Assembly (NCBI RefSeq): GCF_036850765.1
Contig: NC_089496.1
Span: 45,189,113 to 45,253,112, forward strand
DNA: 64,000 nucleotides
Direction of reading: 5' to 3'
From: Saccopteryx bilineata
Lineage: Eukaryota; Chordata; Mammalia; Chiroptera; Emballonuridae
Of the stretch, positions 45,385 through 56,990 are shown piece after piece. Position numbers and translations under genes: made by a program. Within the stretch, counting starts at the first letter, position 1, and the number at the start of each line of letters is the position of its first letter. The notes beneath the pieces were generated by a model. That model searched no databases. It was not told the DNA's origin and worked only from the letters and a program-made list of their open reading frames with translations.

Positions 45385-47373
45385 GCCCACCGAGCTGCGT
45401 CCGCCACGCCCACGCCGGGGTCCCGGTGGTTCTCTCACGACCCAGCATCAGCACGTCCATTTTCTGCCTTTGAAAGGTATTCATTTGTCAAGTTGTGTGA
45501 GTCTTAAGAAAATAATTTTCCTTTAGGTACCACATAGCCTATTCTAAATCACACACCTACATTACAGAAAGCAAATGGCTTTAATTAAACACTTTTTTCA
45601 AAGACTGTTTCCTTCCGATGGCAGTGAAATGCCGTTCACCGCGTCGGAGCGCTCTGCCAAGATTAACTTCATTGGAGGGGACTTTCAGGGCGACTGAGCA
45701 CAATTACGGTTCAGAACTTTGTGTGGTATTAGAAAGTGACCATTGAAGGGGGTGGGATAGTGGCCTATTTAAGGTACAGGATCATGATCGTGTCTCTAAA
45801 ACATCATCCTGAATGGACAGCCCGGCCCTGGCCCCATAATCGGTGGTGCATCAGCGCTCGGCCTGGAGACCCCACGCAGCCCCGCCCAGAAGGCAGGAAC
45901 TAGAACAGCCCACCGCAGAGCCTGCCCAGGGCCTTCCCACCCCTGAAGTTAAGATTCTGTGCAGCCGTTTTCCAAGCACTGTGGCTAGAATTTTAACAAT
46001 ACCGTGACAGCCTATCTGAGCTCCAAATCGCGTCCAGGAAAGCACCATTTTCAGTATTTGCTACAAAAGAAATCTGTATTTTTTTTTAATTACGATAATT
46101 TTTTGGGGGGGAGGAATTTATCTATTTAAAAACTAAAAGTTCCCCCAGTCCCAGGCTGCAAAGAGACCTCTCAGCTGGTGAACAATGGCAGGCACTACCT
46201 GGCTACTTTAACCCAAATTATCCTGACAAGAGGAAAAGCTGTTTTCCCGAGTTTGACTAGCTCTTGGGCCTGCAACCACCTGGAACAGGTTGGCTACCCT
46301 TTTTGCCTTGGGGGCGGGGATGGGGTACGTAGGTAGAAAAGAGAGCACATGATGGCATTATTAGGTGTAAAATTCTGGTTGTCTCCCAGTTACCTTGTTT
46401 CGTGGGGGTGATTTTCTATGTATGTTTCCATACCAAAGACAGCATGTATTGGCTTAAGTTTAAAAAATAATTAGCCCAGTGGAGTCGGAAAACTCATCTT
46501 TGATCTGATAAGATCATGCCCATGTGTGGCTGGTTTGATGAGTATATGTCAACAGTTGCGTCCAGTTTTTCAGGGACAAACTGTGTAAATCTGGTGGCAC
46601 AACCAGCAGCCTTTCTGTCCCCGGCACCAGAAAGGTTCCAGCAGTCTGAGTCTCCCCCCTCACATCCAATATCACCACTTCCCTTCAGGGCAGTCCCCAA
46701 GAAGTTTGAACAGAGCCTGGGACAGAAGCAGGGAGGCTCTGTACCTTGACTGTCTTTTTATCAAGAACACCTGAGTGTGGTTTAATGCAGTCCCATCTTC
46801 CTGCCAGTCCTTCCTTTAATGCCGTGCATCTTGGGGGTGCCTGGGACCATGTCATGGTTAAAACTAGACCTGCGTGGTGAAGACATTAAATGTCTGCTGC
46901 TGTGATATCCACAAAGATGAAAGGGCTTCTCTGATTTTCACATGCTGTGTTCCAGAAGGGAGGAAAGGGAAGAGAACCTACTGGACCAAAAGACACACAC
47001 ATTTGGACCAGCTATGGATCTAGCAGGTTGAAATCTCCATCACCTCGCCAGCCAAGGTGTCCCGGAGCACTGAGCGCCCGTGTATTTGTGTTTTCAGTGG
47101 AATCGGCACCCTTTCCCAGGCTCGCAACTGGCTGCCCTCTTCAGCGCTCATACTTTGGTTCCGGTACTTGCTTCCAACGGCAAATTACTGAGCAGTGTGC
47201 ACTGATGAACGCTGGCAGACACGTGAGCGCTGGATCGTGGCTTAGAGAGGTTGTGTTCCTGTTTGGAAGGGGGTGTGAGCAGCACAGCTTTAAAGGTGTG
47301 CCATTTAAAATAACTTTATCTTGGGATGTTGCTTGATATTTTGTGGCCAGTGCAGAGACCCCCTGCTGGGACA

Positions 47374-47386
47374 CCCCCCCCCCCCC
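47374..47386 (+). repeat. C13 homopolymer
   Basis: This is a run of 13 C residues in intron 3. Confidence 0.88.
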
Positions 47387-47894
47387 AAAGGCAACACCGA
47401 TCAAGGGCTATGGCCTTGCCACGCACTTCGTTTCTAGCGCCAGATGAAATATGCCTGGAACGACCTTCGAGATTTCTTGTGGGAATTCTTAACAATAGAC
47501 TCATTATTTTTACTGAGCTTGATGAAATAATAATGGTGAAATATATATAAATGAAATTCAGGTTTATAACTAATGGCATGTAAATGGCAAAGCACAGTAT
47601 TGCTAGGATGATAGGCTTCAAAAACATTTTCACCGGAAAATAAATTATTGGTCCCCTTTTCTCTGACTGCAGATACTGAGTCTGAAGATGAGCTGCTATG
47701 AAGCGGCTGCTGTTACAGAAACTGGGCTCATCCCGGAACTGAGCAGCTTTGATTCTCTTTTGAAATTCTCAATATAATGAAGTGCTCTCTCTATATTTTA
47801 GGTATTGGAAGACCCAGGGGCTATGACTTTCTATCCAAAACATTTTCAGTCATTCACCACTTCTAGCTGGGACCTAAGACCAGTGGTTTGGCAA

Positions 47895-47950
47895 CTTTCT
47901 TTCCTTTTCCTTTCTCTCCTTCTTCTTTCTTTCTCTCTTTTATCTTTCCT

Positions 47951-47988
<38 letters not shown>

Positions 47989-47992
47989 AAAT
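47895..47992 (+). repeat. Pyrimidine tract with (CT)n(AT)n microsatellite
   Basis: About 60 bases of C/T are followed by roughly ten CT repeats and then an AT repeat ending AAATATAG. Confidence 0.9.
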
Positions 47993-48289
47993 ATAGATTA
48001 TAAAATAATATATAAATAAATAATACGTGTTGCACTTATTTTACGAGACCCCACGGCTGTTTCCTGCATGTTCCCAAGCTAAGAAAGCTGAGACCAAAGG
48101 ATCCCGTTTACTGTCTTTCTTCAATGGAGAGGAAATTCCAGAGATTTTCCTACTCTAACTACTGCATTTATTTACTTCCTTTGTTCTTAAATGATTGTTT
48201 ACAGCAGAGGAAATGTATTTGCCTGGTCTGGGAATGGGTGGAAGTTGTGGACTCAGGTCCCTCATTTCTGCCTGGCTCACGAATGCCTT

Positions 48290-48715
48290 TATTCTACTGA
48301 GGTAAAAACTCACAGTACGACGCAGACATCTTAACTATGTAATTTGATGGGTCTGATCAATGTACCCCTTTGTACTATAACCAACCTCTCAGTCAAGACC
48401 TGGAGGATAGCTATTGCTCCCGAAAGTTCTCTGGTGTCCGTTCCTTCCCTACTGCTCCTCTTGAGTCAACAGCTGTCCTGGGTTCCATTGTCACAGAAGG
48501 GCTGGCCTGTCCTGCACGTTCACACGTCCTCTTCTGTGTCTGGCCTCTTTTGCTCAGCATCTTGTTTTTGAGGTCCATCTATTCTTTTTTTTGTATCAGT
48601 ATTTTGTTCCTTTTTATTGCTGAATACTGTTGTATGGCTAGATTCCCATGTATTTACTCATTTACCAGCGGATGGACTACTTATCAGTGTGGGCTACTGT
48701 GAATAAAGCTCCTCT
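48290..48715 (-). mobile_element. Old L1 fragment (antisense)
   Basis: TTTTTATTGCTGAATACTGT, GTATGGCTAGATTCCCATG and GGCTACTGTGAATAAAGCT are the familiar antisense of the 3' end of L1 ORF2. The left part (48310-48500) is also L1-like. No frame survives. Confidence 0.7.
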
Positions 48716-50550
48716 GTCCATCCTCACACCTGCCTCAGAGCAGCTTTGAGGACACACACCTTCCTTTGGGGGGCAGACACTGTCCTTGAGGCCGCTCTGA
48801 GAGGCTAGGGCATCAGATGTCACTGTTCCTCTCCCCCCAGCTGAAGAGGGCGCGACCCACCTAGGTCATCCAGCTTCTTCAAGGCTCCCAAAACCAAAGT
48901 GATGCTGGCCTGATAAATCCACCCCAGGTGTTGACCCAGGAGGAACAAAAACATGCCCACAAAAGAAAGGGCCACGGGTGAAGGCGATCTATCTCTCAGG
49001 CAGCAGAGTCAAGATTTGAATCCAGGTCCCTCTGAGGCCAAAGGTTCTCGTCACTTCACCTCCATGCTCCCCGAGCGTTGGGAGGTGCCTCAGAAACCCC
49101 CAGACCTCCATCACACCCTTTGTCAGCCTCTCCAGGTCAGTTACTAATTCCCTGCGCTGACATTCCCTAACGATCATGGGCTAGAAAACGGTTTGCCCCA
49201 AGTCGCTCTTCCTCGCTGCTCTCCCCCTCTTCCTACTCCTTTGGAGCTTACATTTGCCTTGTCCAAGATCTAGACACTTTCCGGGCCTGAACATCCCACT
49301 TATAACTGCACCAAAACAGCAGAGACAGGACGACCCCGTGCGTCTCTTTTCTTGCCTGACTGATCAACCACGTGGATAACTGAGTCCATCTGCTTGCAGG
49401 TCACGTTCCTGAAGGGTGGGTCTGTCCTCCATGTGTAGAACCTGCTTCTGCTAAGAGATGTAAATTCTAATCTACATGGATTAGAAAGAAGCCTTCTGCT
49501 TTTCTGTGTCCCTGATACTTGGCACAATGCCTATGATAAAATAGATGTCAATAAATTACATCAAATGAAAAGCTGCCAAATCCTATTGTGGAAAACAGCA
49601 GTGACTCCACAGTTGGGAACCACACGAACTTAGGCAAGTAATCTTTTAAATGAATCTTAATATTTTTTTCCTTTAAAGGGGTTTACCAATAATGCTTGCC
49701 CTGTGTCCCATTCCTGTTAATACAGATCAAATTAGATGGTAAGTATACATTATAAAGAGCTAAAATCAATTATTATTACTATTATTATTATGATTATCAC
49801 AAATCAGCATCAATTTGACTGCTTTCTTCAGGTCAGGAGAATGCTCTGTTTGGGACGCGCTCTTAGAAGCGCTGTAGTCGTGAAGAAGTCGTGGAAATGC
49901 TCTTTTACTGTTGCCATCCCTACACCACCAACCCTCTGCGTAGCACGCGGAGATTAAAAATAAGCCGCCACAGAAGGAGGTGGGGGAAGGAAGCCGAATT
50001 AGCTACAGGACACTCAGGAAACTGGGCGCAGGTTTTACAAGCCAATCAGTAAAGAAGAGGGAAGAACGGTGATTAGGACAAAGTAGAACAGAAAGCACAC
50101 AAGCAAACAAACCAGAGGTCCGGAAAGGGTGTGTCCGAGACCCCGAACACAGCCCAAGCCAGATAACACGGCAGCTCCTGGAAGGGGAAACATAAACCAG
50201 GGCCCTTTTTGGAAGAGGAGGATTTTAGGAATGTGTCTTAGGCGTCCCACAGACCTTCAGCTCCTTAGGGAAGGACCCACCAGAAATACCAACACACGGC
50301 CTCAGGAATCCGTAAGGAGGTCACACGGTTCAGTCAGGCCGAAATGCTCTGCTTGGCTTTTCTCATTCTCCACCATTAAATAGGACAGGATTTATCTCTC
50401 TGCTATTTTTCCCACTTTCTCTTCTTTTGGGTGGGTGGGTGGTAGAGGAGAGGTATGTTATTTTAGACCTTACCTTAGTTTATTTTTTCTGAAATTTGCT
50501 GGCTTTCTGAAGGCTATTTAAGTTTATTTTGCTTTCTAAAAATAAAGGCA

Positions 50551-50566
50551 CGGCCAGGGGGCGAGT
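50551..50566 (+). promoter_or_regulatory. CTCF-like core motif
   Basis: CGGCCAGGGGGCGAGT resembles the CTCF core and is not in a recognised repeat. The surrounding 50460-51190 stretch is repeat-poor. Confidence 0.35.
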
Positions 50567-51227
50567 TCACTTCAACTCCATTCAGACAGAGCTTCTTCAC
50601 CGTCAAATCAAATTCTATCCATTCTGAACGTCTGCATTGTGCAGTAATTTCCATCCTGGGCGGGGGAATCTACTTCTTTTCAATGGTTTGCTGTATATCA
50701 GCAACTCCCGAAAATTTTCAAACTCCTTATAATTTGAGCAATTTATTACAAGCGCCATAAAAGAATGTGAAGGGTTTACTGTAAGGCTAAACAGGAGATG
50801 CAGGAATACGGAGGGAATGAACACGATGCAGAACCTTGAATTATGCATTAAACGCAATGATCTGTGGCCTCAGGTTATTATAGGTAGCCGAAACAAGACA
50901 GGAGACAACAACAAGAAGAAAGAGTTTCATTTCCTTGGCCGCCTTTCTATGGTTTCATACTTGAATTTTTTCCCCCTGCATCAGCCAAAATATATATACA
51001 AATATTTTCCAGGAGAGACTATGCAATGCTATTATAACCAGAAATGCAGCCAACTCTCTCCACGGCTCCTCCATTAAGACATAAGCGAGCATCTGTTCGG
51101 TCCCCGCGGACTCATTTCCGAGTCTGAGTAAGTGGGCTACAGTAACCTTCCTCCAGGCGAGGTGGAAATATGTTAACCCAAGCAAGAAAACACACAGCTA
51201 TGGCAACGAGGTGGGTCACATTCTAAG

Positions 51228-51400
51228 GCAGTGGTTTCTGAACTCTGGCTATAGGTGAGAATTATTTACCCAGGAGAACTTTAAAAAAAAAACTCCCAAT
51301 GCCCAAGTCCCACCCACCAACCGAGCCCAGGCAAAAGGTTCAAAATTTTTTGAGGTGATTTCCACCTTCAGCCTGATCGACAGTCACTCTTTTAAGAGAA
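51228..51400. mobile_element. MER5A-like hAT-Charlie MITE
   Basis: CAGTGGTTTCTGAACTCTGG, GGAGAACTTTAAAAAAAAA and CCCAAGTCCCACCCACCAAC match the left half and centre of this ancient eutherian element. The right end is diverged. Confidence 0.68.
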
Positions 51401-51570
51401 TCAGTGGCTAAATATGAGAACAGGGGGGAAAAAATTACTTTTTAAACTAAGCTATAGGCACTAATTACCAAAACAATTTGCTGGCTAAAGTCCCTTCCTA
51501 TAGGATAACCTCACTCCCCCTCACTCTGCAGAGTCAATCAAATTAATCTGAAAGAAATAGATTCAATGCT

Positions 51571-51585
51571 TTTTTTTTTTTTTTT
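51571..51585 (+). repeat. Poly-T tract
   Basis: A T-run ends in AG. It is not attached to a recognisable SINE body. Confidence 0.8.
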
Positions 51586-52429
51586 AGAAGAGGGAGGTGT
51601 AGATTAGAGTTCTATGTCTGTATCTCCTAGTTATATTTACTGAACAGCTGTTTTGGTTACAAAAATAATACAGGCTCATCTTAGAAAACAGGAGAAAAAA
51701 AGAACATAATATCCATCTTCCTATCTATCAGTTAACTTTCTGGAGTAAAATAATAAGATTGGGATCCTATTGCATGCATATAGAGTTTTACAAGCCTTCA
51801 ACATGAAAACCTTTCCATGTCATGACATAGGGACCTACAACTCTGTTGTGAAGGGCTATGGAGCAATCCCTTGTTTGCCATGGTCATGATTTATTTATTG
51901 GTGACTGGTTTTTGAGGTAGGCTTATTCACAGATGTAGTCAGAACCGCGATCCCTCGAACTACAAACTAAGTAAGACTAATCTGGTAAACAGAGTAAAAG
52001 GGTAAGAGAAGGGTGCAGCGGGAAAGTGGGGGGTGGGGGTCCTGACAGGTAGCGTCTCATTTCACCTGTATACAAACTCTCACCGTGGCCAAAGGGAAGC
52101 CTTGAACGGGTTTGCAAACCTGAGCATTTAACCCTCAGCTTTCTGGAGTCAGCTCCAACTCACCCTTAACGAAAACCCCGATTAAACGTAACTGGCAGCA
52201 AATTCTCCCGTTCTGACACACTATTTGGCGGAACCGTGCCTGGGAGCGAAGGCGAACCCCAGCTGCGGTACCCCAACACAGTGCTGGCTTTGAGTTTGCA
52301 GTTGTCAGGTTAGCAAGTGGGGCAGCGAGGTGACCGAAGGTCTGCTAGTTTTTGAGAAGGGGTGACTGTGGGGAGAAAGTGTGAGTACACTGGAAAGGCC
52401 ACCTTTTTCAACGGGTCAACACGGGGCCC

Positions 52430-52530
52430 GGGGCCCGTTAACCTTCCTAAGCCTCTATGTCTTTAATCTGTATGTGGGAAGAACAGAACTCTCATGGGGC
52501 TGGCGCTAGGATTAAAAACAACATCACACA
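52430..52530 (+). repeat. MIR fragment
   Basis: GTTAACCTTCCTAAGCCTCT and GCGCTAGGATTAAAAACA resemble the MIR middle. It is weakly supported. Confidence 0.45.
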
Positions 52531-52689
52531 TACACTATACCGTAAGCTTAAGTTTGTAATGTGAACTACAAACGTTAGCTGCCTTTCCTTCTCAGTAATT
52601 ATACTCTAAGATATAAGTTGTTTTAACACTCTATTTCCGTGGAATTTAATTATGCTTATCTTTAAATTTTGTATCTTTATGACTGAAAT

Positions 52690-52875
52690 CAGAGGTTGGA
52701 AAACCAGTCTGGCCTGTCTTTGTCAATAAAGTTTTACAGAAACTATCAGTTTTAGTGGAAGATGCCACGTTCCTTCGTTCATGTAATTCTACAGCTGCAC
52801 AGCCGAAACAGAGGCCCTACGGCCTGCCAAGCACGCAGTATTTAACATCTGGTCCTAAACAGAAAGTCTACTGAC
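52690..52875. mobile_element. Old hAT MITE
   Basis: AGAGGTTGGAAAACCAGTCT, GTCAATAAAGTTTTACAGAA, GCCCTACGGCCTGCCAAGC and TATTTAACATCTGGTCC match a common eutherian hAT-Charlie MITE. Terminal repeats are diverged. Confidence 0.7.
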
Positions 52876-52921
52876 CCAGGATTTTAACCATTCTAACCCT
52901 TGACTAAGTAAATACTTTTTC

Positions 52922-52924
<3 letters not shown>

Positions 52925-53006
<82 letters not shown>
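52925..53006 (+). repeat. Compound microsatellite (GT)n(TA)n
   Basis: About 46 bp of GT repeats are followed directly by about 36 bp of TA repeats. Both halves are uninterrupted. The spurious open frames on the - strand here encode only repeats. Confidence 0.97.
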
Positions 53007-53009
<3 letters not shown>

Positions 53010-54406
53010 GAAACCAAACAAATAAAGAGAGAAAATGAAAAAAACGAGAGAGAAGACTCTCGTAGGGTTTAGAAATTCCAGAATACGTCCTGGTTCCAAG
53101 AACACCCAAGGAATACCTGCAACCCCAGGAGGAAGCTGGGCTTCAGGTCAGTCTCGCCAAGACAGTCAATTGTAAAGAACATTTTGTAAATGAAGTTCTC
53201 TGCAAGAGGACTTACCTCTGGACCAGGGATGCACGGTGAGTATGGAACGTGGAAGAGCGGGTTCCAAAGGTAGAAACACGGACTATTATTTACAAGCTGG
53301 CAGCAAAAGTGACTAAAATCACATTAGTCAGGCAAAATAAGCTGATCTCTCTAACTACAGGTAAAATAACATTTCAAACATTGAAAAATGCACACAATCA
53401 AAATTGCACAGGCTAGGGGGTTTAAGAAACCATTTCCCCTGCTAATTTTTGGTGTTTACATGGAACATTCTGCAGGCAGCAAATAACTTACCAATGATCT
53501 TGACAGATTGGAAATGATACCTCTTGACCACAACATAAATTAATCCTCTTGGTGGGAAATTGCTAAAATAGGCAAGGTGTCAGAAAGATTTCTTTACGTC
53601 TGAAGGAAAGGAAATGATTCCATTTCTTCCAAACATTCTTGCATGAAAAATAATAAACTCTCACTTCTAAACTGTCTTGATTTTCACGGGTTCTAAGGCA
53701 CCCACACTAATCGAGGTGGTCACGGTTATCTGGTGTTGGCCATGAGTCAGTCAATATTAAGTCATGTATAAAACACACCCAGGTATAAAACTGCTCCCAT
53801 AATTCATATTCTATATGAATAAATAGTCACAGAAATACTCAGACAAGAGGATCACAGGGTTACATTCTCATAGCATTCCTTGGGCTCACATCGTAAATAT
53901 GACACGACGACGCTGGGAAGCAGCCCTTCACAGAATAAAGTACAAGGGAGCCATCGAGGCCCCTCTGAGGAAAGGGACAAACAGCCAGCACAAACGAACC
54001 GATCCATCCTCTGTAGAGGATGGCACAAACTCTTAAAAAAACAAACAAACACAAAAAACCCACATCTTTTTTATAATCATTATCTTAAGGAAACAATTTT
54101 AATAAGCCAACATTGGGAGACTGGTGCCAGTCACTACCCGGCTTCAACAATAATCACCACACGGCCATCCTGGTTCACCTCCTCCACCTGCCTGAAGCAA
54201 ACCCGGGACACCCGGTCACCTCACACACAATCAGTGGTGATGGCTGGACACGTAGCTACGAAACTGTGGTCGCACACATATTATAGGCACTAATCCACAG
54301 ATACTTCTTCAATAACAAAGAGATGAATGAACCAACAAATTCTATTCAGACTAGTAAAGGGTCACACAGGTCTGAATCACTATCTGTCTCTGGCCCAGCA
54401 CACGTC

Positions 54407-54470
54407 ACCACACACACACACACACACCCTGCGCGCGTGCACACGCACACCACACACACACACTCACTCT
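54407..54470 (+). repeat. (CA)n and CACGCA-rich stretch
   Basis: (CA) repeats are interrupted by CCCTGCGCGCGTGCACACG. The stretch ends about 40 bases from the exon 3 splice donor of JAZF1. Confidence 0.85.
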
Positions 54471-54510
54471 CCCCAGCCCCGCGCTCACAGCGTGGGGCGA
54501 GGCCACTCAC

Positions 54511-54707
54511 CGGTTGGAGTGCTGCTGCGGAAGGAGGACGAGGGCGTGATGGGCGGGGTCACGGGGGGAGTAAGGCTGCCGCTGCTGTGGCGCGGCGGCG
54601 TGGACACATTCCCGCGGGACACGGAGCTGGACAGGGTCAGCGAGAGCTTCGGCTGGATCTTCTTCTTGAGGGACTCCTGTTCTCGGCGGGCGGCGTCTGT
54701 CATGAAT
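54511..54707 (-). CDS. JAZF1: JAZF1 exon 3 (Ser/Thr/Pro-rich region)
   Basis: On the - strand the acceptor CCCTCCAG is followed by A (completing a split Arg codon) and 65 codons, starting FMTDAARREQESLKKKIQPK. The exon then runs through a Ser/Thr/Pro-rich stretch to SSTPT and the first base of a Gly codon, at a strong donor CCG|GTGAGT. It joins exactly to exon 4. In human this exon is the last JAZF1 exon retained in JAZF1-SUZ12 fusions. It contains many SP/TP sites that could be phosphorylated. Exon 2, with the first zinc finger, is not in the window. Confidence 0.96.
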
Positions 54708-55488
54708 CTGGAGGGACAGCGGCAGGTAAGTAATGGGGCCACTTACTGACAACTGCCCTGAGTTTGACAGACGCTCCCACCTGCGAAAGGGACCCGTTCA
54801 AAGGCCTGTCCCAATCTCAAAACTCCCACCAGAATTCCCTAGATGACGAAGTCACCTTCTAGCTGGTTGTCTTAAGGTGCTTCAACACCAGGCGCATTCT
54901 GCCCCTCCCTAGGCAAACCTGCTGGTGGGAAACACAGACTCCGTGCCCACTGCAGTGTGCCAAGTTCTAGACTGCCCCCCTCTGGCAAGGTCCTCTCTTT
55001 CAATGCATAGAGAGCCCACCTATTCTCAGAGCTCGCCAACCACTCCGAGGTGGAGAGGCCTTCCTTTATAGGTAGGTTAACATTATGGCCTCATGAAAAC
55101 TCTGATTCTCTTTGTATTACTCCAGATTCTCATGTTGTTACTTGGGTTTCAAATTCTTTCTTGGCTGATTGAAGGTCTTGTCTCCCCAGCTATCTGCTGA
55201 TGGGAAGGACTCAGCCCCTCTAATGGCTGCTAGCACGTTGCCACGCCTACCTCAGCAAACATTTACAGAAGGACTGAATCAGTCAGCCCCAGCTGATTCC
55301 CGAAGAAGGGAGGAGAGCAGTTCAAGGAGGAAGGCTGCCACTAGGCTGTTTATGTTGTGACTTATCTTAAAGGCAAAGGTGACTTTTCCTGATACTTTTA
55401 CCTTGGAAACCTCAAAATTATTCAATACTTATCTTAGGTTAGCAATCTTCAAGTTTTGTTCTTTCTTCACTGTATAATCTAACATTTT

Positions 55489-55852
55489 TTAAAAAAGATT
55501 TTATTTATTTTAGAGAGGGGTAGAGAGAGAGAAAGAAGAGGGGGGAGCAGGAAGTATCAACTCCCATATGTGCCTTGACCAGGCAAGCCTGGGGTTTCGA
55601 ACTGGTGACCTCATGTTCCAGGTCAACACTTTATCCACTATGCCACCACAGGTCAGGTTAAAATGTGTGTGTGTGTGTGTGTTAATTATTTTGAGAGGGA
55701 GGGGGAGAAAGGAAGGGAGAGAGAAAGAAACATCAATTTGTCGTTCCATTTATGTATGCACTCATTGGTTGATTCTTATATGGATCTGACTGGGGATCAA
55801 ACCCACGACCTTGGTGTATTGGTAAAATGCTCTAAACAATTGAGCCAGGGCC
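55489..55852 (-). mobile_element. Two SINEs in inverse orientation within one target duplication
   Basis: The first body (55500-55655) ends in a reversed head, GCCACCACAGGTCAGG. The second (55680-55852) ends AATTGAGCCAGGGCC, a reversed Ves-like head. A (GT)n tract lies between them. The flanks TGTATAATCTAACATTTT (55471-55488) and TGTATAAACTAACATTTT (55853-55870) match at 17 of 18 positions, so one SINE probably inserted into the tail of the other. Confidence 0.85.
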
Positions 55853-56859
55853 TGTATAAACTAACATTTTATAAATTCGTGTAATTCAAAACAATCTATG
55901 AACTGTCTGTTACCTAAGCAGCAAATACCTTTTTGTATAATTGGCAGGCAGACTTTGTCAGCTGTGTTTTTGAAAATTAAGATGGAAAGCCTAGGGAACT
56001 GTATGAAAGCATGTAGGTAACAAAACAGGCACCTGTACCCACTGCCTTCGCTAAGAACAGAACACAACCAAGCCCCCCAAGTCCTCTCCGTATCTGCCCT
56101 CCATCAATTCTGTTTTGACTATTTTAATACAATGCATCATAACGAATCCCACTGCACTTGAAACATGATGTTTTACTTAGCCCATTTTACATCCTGCCTG
56201 CAAAATTCCTCAGCACTTATCTTCCTGAAACTCTGAACTTGGGGAAGCCAACAGATAGCGCCAATGCCTGGTAAAAGCAGAGAGTCGGTCACACACCCAT
56301 TGAAACAATATTACAATATTGTTACAGTGTCTTAAAATGTCTGCTTTTATACTTGGAACACAAATGGCACGTTTCTTGAATGGCATTTTGCAATACAATC
56401 TAGATACATAAACTGGATTTTATAAGTAGAACAGGTGTAGTAAAAGCTACATGCTTTGCCTTGAACACTTAGGTTTGGTGCTACGAGATGGCAATGGCGA
56501 TGATTTAAAAGGAAAGAAAGTATGCAGAACAGAATTGTTTGCACCCAGTAGCTAAGTACTCGTTTCTTTTCGGATGTAAAGTTGGCTCTGCTGCTCTTTA
56601 AAGTGCTCTCCCCCGCCCTCTTCATAACCTCTACTCAAAATATGGGCTCTCAGAGAAAAGCAAGGAACTAGTGCTTTCTTTTGTTATTCTATTCCCAGGC
56701 ACAGCACTGAGCCGCTCAAATTGGGGTTAGCCGTTTGGGCGTCCAGAGGCTACACATGGGCTTCTTCCACGAAGAGCAGCTGTTCTCAGGATAGGCAGTT
56801 CACGGTAGTGTCTTAAGGTACAAACACAGGCTGCGGGGCAGAACCACCGAGCAACATCT

Positions 56860-56990
56860 TGCATTTTGGATCAGAGCCTGGGACTTGGAGCAGGCCTGGC
56901 TGCGTACCATGTGACTGAGGGAAGGCGAGGAACCTCTCTAAACCTCAGCTTCATTCTCTGTAAAACGAGACTAATTATCGTAGGTAAAGG
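56860..56990 (+). repeat. MIR
   Basis: CATGTGACTGAGGGAAGGCG, GAACCTCTCTAAACCTCAGC and TCTGTAAAACGAGACTAATT follow the MIR core. Confidence 0.78.

Larger units (their letters stand above)
24947..54510 (-). other. JAZF1: JAZF1 intron 3 (29.6 kb)
   Basis: This large intron contains SINEs, MIRs, hAT MITEs, L1 pieces, several G/C homopolymers and three isolated CTCF-like cores. Stretches around 26040-26460, 36200-38270, 45490-45740 and 50460-51190 are free of recognised repeats and look like possible conserved enhancers (many TAAT/AATTA homeodomain-type cores). No splice-consistent exon was found inside. In human endometrial stromal sarcoma, fusion to SUZ12 occurs after exon 3, that is in this intron. 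Confidence 0.85.

Noticed and set aside
47668..47702. Exon-like segment after a pyrimidine tract and CAG on the + strand
   Set aside because: It reads only a few codons before a stop, lies antisense to JAZF1 and has no matching partner exon.
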